From contig NZ_LJHV01000002.1 of NCBI RefSeq assembly GCF_001296025.1, forward strand, positions 186,001-250,000: a DNA stretch of 64,000 nucleotides, given 5' to 3'. Shown one piece after another: positions 61,482 through 64,000 of the stretch. Below the pieces are notes generated by a model. That model made no database searches and was not told the DNA's origin. It worked only from the letters and a program-made list of their open reading frames with translations. The position numbers were made by a program, and so were the translations under genes. How positions within the stretch are numbered: the stretch's first letter is position 1; each line of letters opens with the position of its first letter. This stretch comes from Porphyrobacter sp. AAP60 (lineage in GTDB: Bacteria; Pseudomonadota; Alphaproteobacteria; Sphingomonadales; Sphingomonadaceae).

Positions 61482-64000
61482 ATGCGACTTCGTGCCCTTC
61501 TTCTCGCTTCGCTCGTCATGCCCGCCTCCCCTGCGCTTGCGCAGGAAGCTGATACGTCTTTCGAAGATGCAGGTCAGACGATTGTCGTCACAGGTTCGCG
61601 CCGTGCCAACCGCACGGTTGGCGACAGCGCCGTGCCGATCGACGTGATCAGCGCGGAACAACTCAATAATACGGGCTTCACCGAGACTGCCCGCGTGCTG
61701 CGCGATCTTGTGCCCAGCCTCAACTTCCCGCAACCTTCGATCACTGATGGCACTGACGTGATCCGTCCGGCGACCTTGCGCGGGCTTGGTGCAGACCAGA
61801 CGCTGGTGCTGCTCAATGGCAAGCGCCGCCACGCATCGGCTCTGCTCAACATTAACGGTTCGGTCGGGCGCGGAACGCAGGCGGTCGACATCAACTTCAT
61901 TCCGTCTTCGGCGATCGGCCAGATCGAAGTCCTGCGCGATGGCGCGGCAGCACAATATGGTTCCGATGCGATCGCCGGGGTAATCAATTTCCAGCTCAAT
62001 AATGCCAGCAGCGGTGCGCGGTTTGCCGCGACTTATGGTGGCTACGTTACCGGCATTGATGGCGTGAACGAGATCGATGGGCTGATCCTGGGGGCGAACG
62101 GCCAGCCGACGCTTGCTGCCGATGGCACGCTCGCAGTCAATGATACCGGCAAAAAGCTGCGCGTGAACGATGGCGGCGTGTTGACGCTGTCGTCGAACTT
62201 CGGCCTGCCGCTGGGCGAAAGCGGCTTCATCAACCTGACCGCCGAATATCGCGATCGCGACGACACCAACCGCACCGGTTACGACCGGCGCCCGCAATAC
62301 AACACAGTCGGCGGGGTACTGGACCCGCGTGAGGCGACTTTCGACCGCCGCTCGCACCGCTATGGCGATGCACGGACAGAGGATTTCTCACTGTTCGCCA
62401 ATATCGGCATCCCGCTGGATGAACAGGTCGATTTTTACGCCTTCGGTGGATATGGCGAGCGTCGCGGTAACTCTGCCGGCTTCTATCGCCGTGCTTCAGA
62501 CACCCGCAACGTGCCAGCGATCTATCCTGATGGCTTCCTGCCATTGATCACTTCCAAATCGGAAGATTGGTCTATCACCGGCGGGATCCGCGGCGAGCTT
62601 GGCGGGTGGGATTTCGACCTGTCGGCCCAGTATGGCCAGAACCAGATCGATTATCGCATTATCAACTCGCTGAATGCTTCGCTCGGCGCGGGCAGCCCGA
62701 CCGAGTTCGAGGCTGGCGGGCTGACCTATAGCCAGTGGATCAACAATTTCGATGTCAGCCGCGACATCGAAGGACTGTTCGCCCGCACCACGCTGGCTTT
62801 CGGGGTGGAATACCGGCGCGAATCCTTCCAGGTCAGCCCTGGTGAGCCGGACAGCTTCCGTTCTGGAGGCGTGACCGTGAACCAGAACAATCCGCTCAAC
62901 AGCAGCACCGCAGGCGCCGCGCCAGGCTCGCAGGTCTTCCCCGGTTTCCAGCCGACGATCGGCGGGGTTTCGGTTGTCGGTGTCAATTCGCGCGAGAACT
63001 TTTCGGCCTATGCCGAACTTGATATCGACGTGATCGAACGCTGGAATGTCCAGCTGGCAGGCCGCTTCGAAGATTACTCCGATTTCGGCAGCGACTGGAA
63101 CGGCAAGATCGCCACCCGGTTCGAGCTGGCTGACTGGCTGGCGCTGCGCGGCGCGGTATCGACCGGTTTCCGCGCGCCGGGCGTTGCCCAGCAGTTCTTC
63201 GCGGCGGCAGCGACCAATAATGTCGCAGGCGTGCTGGTGGATGCCGTGACGCTGCCGGTGGGCAACCCGGTGGCGCAGGCGCTCGGATCATCCCCGCTCA
63301 AGCCGGAAACGGCGGTCAACTGGTCGGTGGGCGCGGTGTTCAATCCTGTCCCCCGCTTGAATGTCACGGTCGACTGGTTCCAGGTCGATATTGATGACCG
63401 CATCGTTTTGACCGAAAACCTGACTGCGGCGCGCGACGCGAGCGGTAATCCCAGCGGCACCGCAACCCAGCGCGCGATCGCTCAGATCCTGAACGATGCC
63501 GGGTTCAACACCATTTCGGCAGCGCGGTTCTTCATCAACGGGATCGATACCCGCACCCGCGGGATCGACGCAATTGCCACCTATGGCATGGACATCGGCA
63601 GCGAGGGCAAACTCAATCTGACCGCCGGTTACAACTGGACGCAGAACCGCATCACCGGCCGCAATGATACGCCTGGCGCGCTCAATCAGGTGCCGGGGAT
63701 CAACCTTTTCGGACGGTTGGAATCGCTGCGGATCGAGCGCGGGCAACCGCGGGACCGCGTCAACCTCGGTCTCGATTACGTGCAGGACTTCGCCTCGTTC
63801 ACCTTGCGTGGCAACCGTTATGGCCGGGTGCTGGCGCCGGGCAATGATGCCTTTACCGATTTGCCGATTGCACCGGCTTGGGTGATCGACGCCGAAGTGC
63901 GGATCGAGCCGGTGAACGGGCTTGAACTGGCGGTCGGATCCAACAACCTGTTCGACAAATATCCAACCGCCCAGCCGACAGGAGTGGGCACCGATCCGGT
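61482..64000 (+). CDS. TonB-dependent receptor, 3' partial
   Basis: Outer-membrane receptor cut by the window end (839 codons visible, frame checked to base 64000). A signal peptide MRLRALLLASLVMPASPALA is followed by a likely TonB box region (QTIVVTGSRR, about residues 32-41), the plug domain (VPIDVISAEQLNNTGFTE; LRDGAAAQYGSDAIAGVIN) and barrel strands ending with the typical SNNLFDKYPT motif. AGGTGGTCCCA precedes the ATG at 61482. Length and plug type match ferri-siderophore or other nutrient receptors; the ligand is unknown. Divergent from the TSUP/aminotransferase operon. Confidence 0.92.
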   Translation, partial: MRLRALLLASLVMPASPALAQEADTSFEDAGQTIVVTGSRRANRTVGDSAVPIDVISAEQLNNTGFTETARVLRDLVPSLNFPQPSITDGTDVIRPATLRGLGADQTLVLLNGKRRHASALLNINGSVGRGTQAVDINFIPSSAIGQIEVLRDGAAAQYGSDAIAGVINFQLNNASSGARFAATYGGYVTGIDGVNEIDGLILGANGQPTLAADGTLAVNDTGKKLRVNDGGVLTLSSNFGLPLGESGFINLTAEYRDRDDTNRTGYDRRPQYNTVGGVLDPREATFDRRSHRYGDARTEDFSLFANIGIPLDEQVDFYAFGGYGERRGNSAGFYRRASDTRNVPAIYPDGFLPLITSKSEDWSITGGIRGELGGWDFDLSAQYGQNQIDYRIINSLNASLGAGSPTEFEAGGLTYSQWINNFDVSRDIEGLFARTTLAFGVEYRRESFQVSPGEPDSFRSGGVTVNQNNPLNSSTAGAAPGSQVFPGFQPTIGGVSVVGVNSRENFSAYAELDIDVIERWNVQLAGRFEDYSDFGSDWNGKIATRFELADWLALRGAVSTGFRAPGVAQQFFAAAATNNVAGVLVDAVTLPVGNPVAQALGSSPLKPETAVNWSVGAVFNPVPRLNVTVDWFQVDIDDRIVLTENLTAARDASGNPSGTATQRAIAQILNDAGFNTISAARFFINGIDTRTRGIDAIATYGMDIGSEGKLNLTAGYNWTQNRITGRNDTPGALNQVPGINLFGRLESLRIERGQPRDRVNLGLDYVQDFASFTLRGNRYGRVLAPGNDAFTDLPIAPAWVIDAEVRIEPVNGLELAVGSNNLFDKYPTAQPTGVGTDP

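Noticed and set aside
1..64000. CRISPR array, transposon or prophage
   Set aside because: No regularly spaced direct repeats, no transposase, integrase, capsid or cas-like protein was seen.

Overview
The window is GC-rich, densely coded bacterial chromosome. Gene content and order point to an alphaproteobacterium of the order Sphingomonadales, most likely the Erythrobacter/Porphyrobacter/Altererythrobacter group: an alpha-type SRP RNA, an NDUFS4-like complex I accessory subunit, GTTC-N7-GTTC LexA boxes, many TTG starts, abundant TonB/Tat-type surface genes, and an outer-membrane biogenesis operon that has fabZ but no lpxD, lpxA or lpxB. The last point fits organisms that carry glycosphingolipids instead of LPS. 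The assignment is inference from sequence; no database search was possible.

Layout. 1-10.2 kb: polyprenyl diphosphate synthase (5' end cut), HrpB helicase, complex I accessory subunit, SRP RNA, dnaX, ybaB, lon, HU, and a lipoprotein on the minus strand. 10.2-15 kb: rlmB (-), tRNA-Tyr, a 458-nt gene-free stretch with a duplicated tRNA 3' end and a perfect 16-bp parS centromere site, then a KAS III-like synthase, psd and pssA (phospholipid synthesis), and a small minus-strand membrane protein under two tandem LexA boxes. 15-27.6 kb: rpsB-tsf-(inverted metallophosphoesterase)-pyrH-frr-uppS-cdsA-dxr-rseP-bamA-ompH-fabZ-rpmE, which joins translation, isoprenoid/phospholipid precursors and outer-membrane assembly. 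27.6-34.8 kb: a prolyl-hydroxylase-like oxygenase (-), tRNA-His, a Leu/Glu/Phe/Val-type dehydrogenase and the cytochrome c maturation operon ccmCDEFGHI. 34.9-41.2 kb: kup, then the minus-strand operon dapF-mtaB-ftsY-yciB-CPT-like kinase, whose yciB start lies in a REPIN-like palindrome pair. 41.2-50.6 kb: GGDEF/EAL protein, EVE-domain protein, CsbD-like stress protein, ThDP enzyme, small membrane ORF, LplT-like MFS transporter, pgsA, small secreted protein, oxyR, rnd. 50.8-55.9 kb: aspS, acpP, fabF, mltG, 2H phosphoesterase. 56-64 kb: Popeye-like cyclic-nucleotide-domain membrane protein, tRNA-Met, succinate-semialdehyde dehydrogenase family gene, NAD(P)-binding protein, and a divergent locus of a TSUP permease plus Tat-exported aminotransferase facing a TonB-dependent receptor cut by the window end.

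Most of the window is housekeeping. No CRISPR array, transposase, prophage or defence island was seen. The best candidates for something undescribed are the SOS-box small membrane protein at 14529-14795, the EF-hand loop in the periplasmic chaperone at 26035-26715, and the Tat-exported HisC-like enzyme paired with a TSUP permease and TonB receptor. The parS site is a known element but is biologically informative, because it places the window near the chromosome's centromere/origin region.
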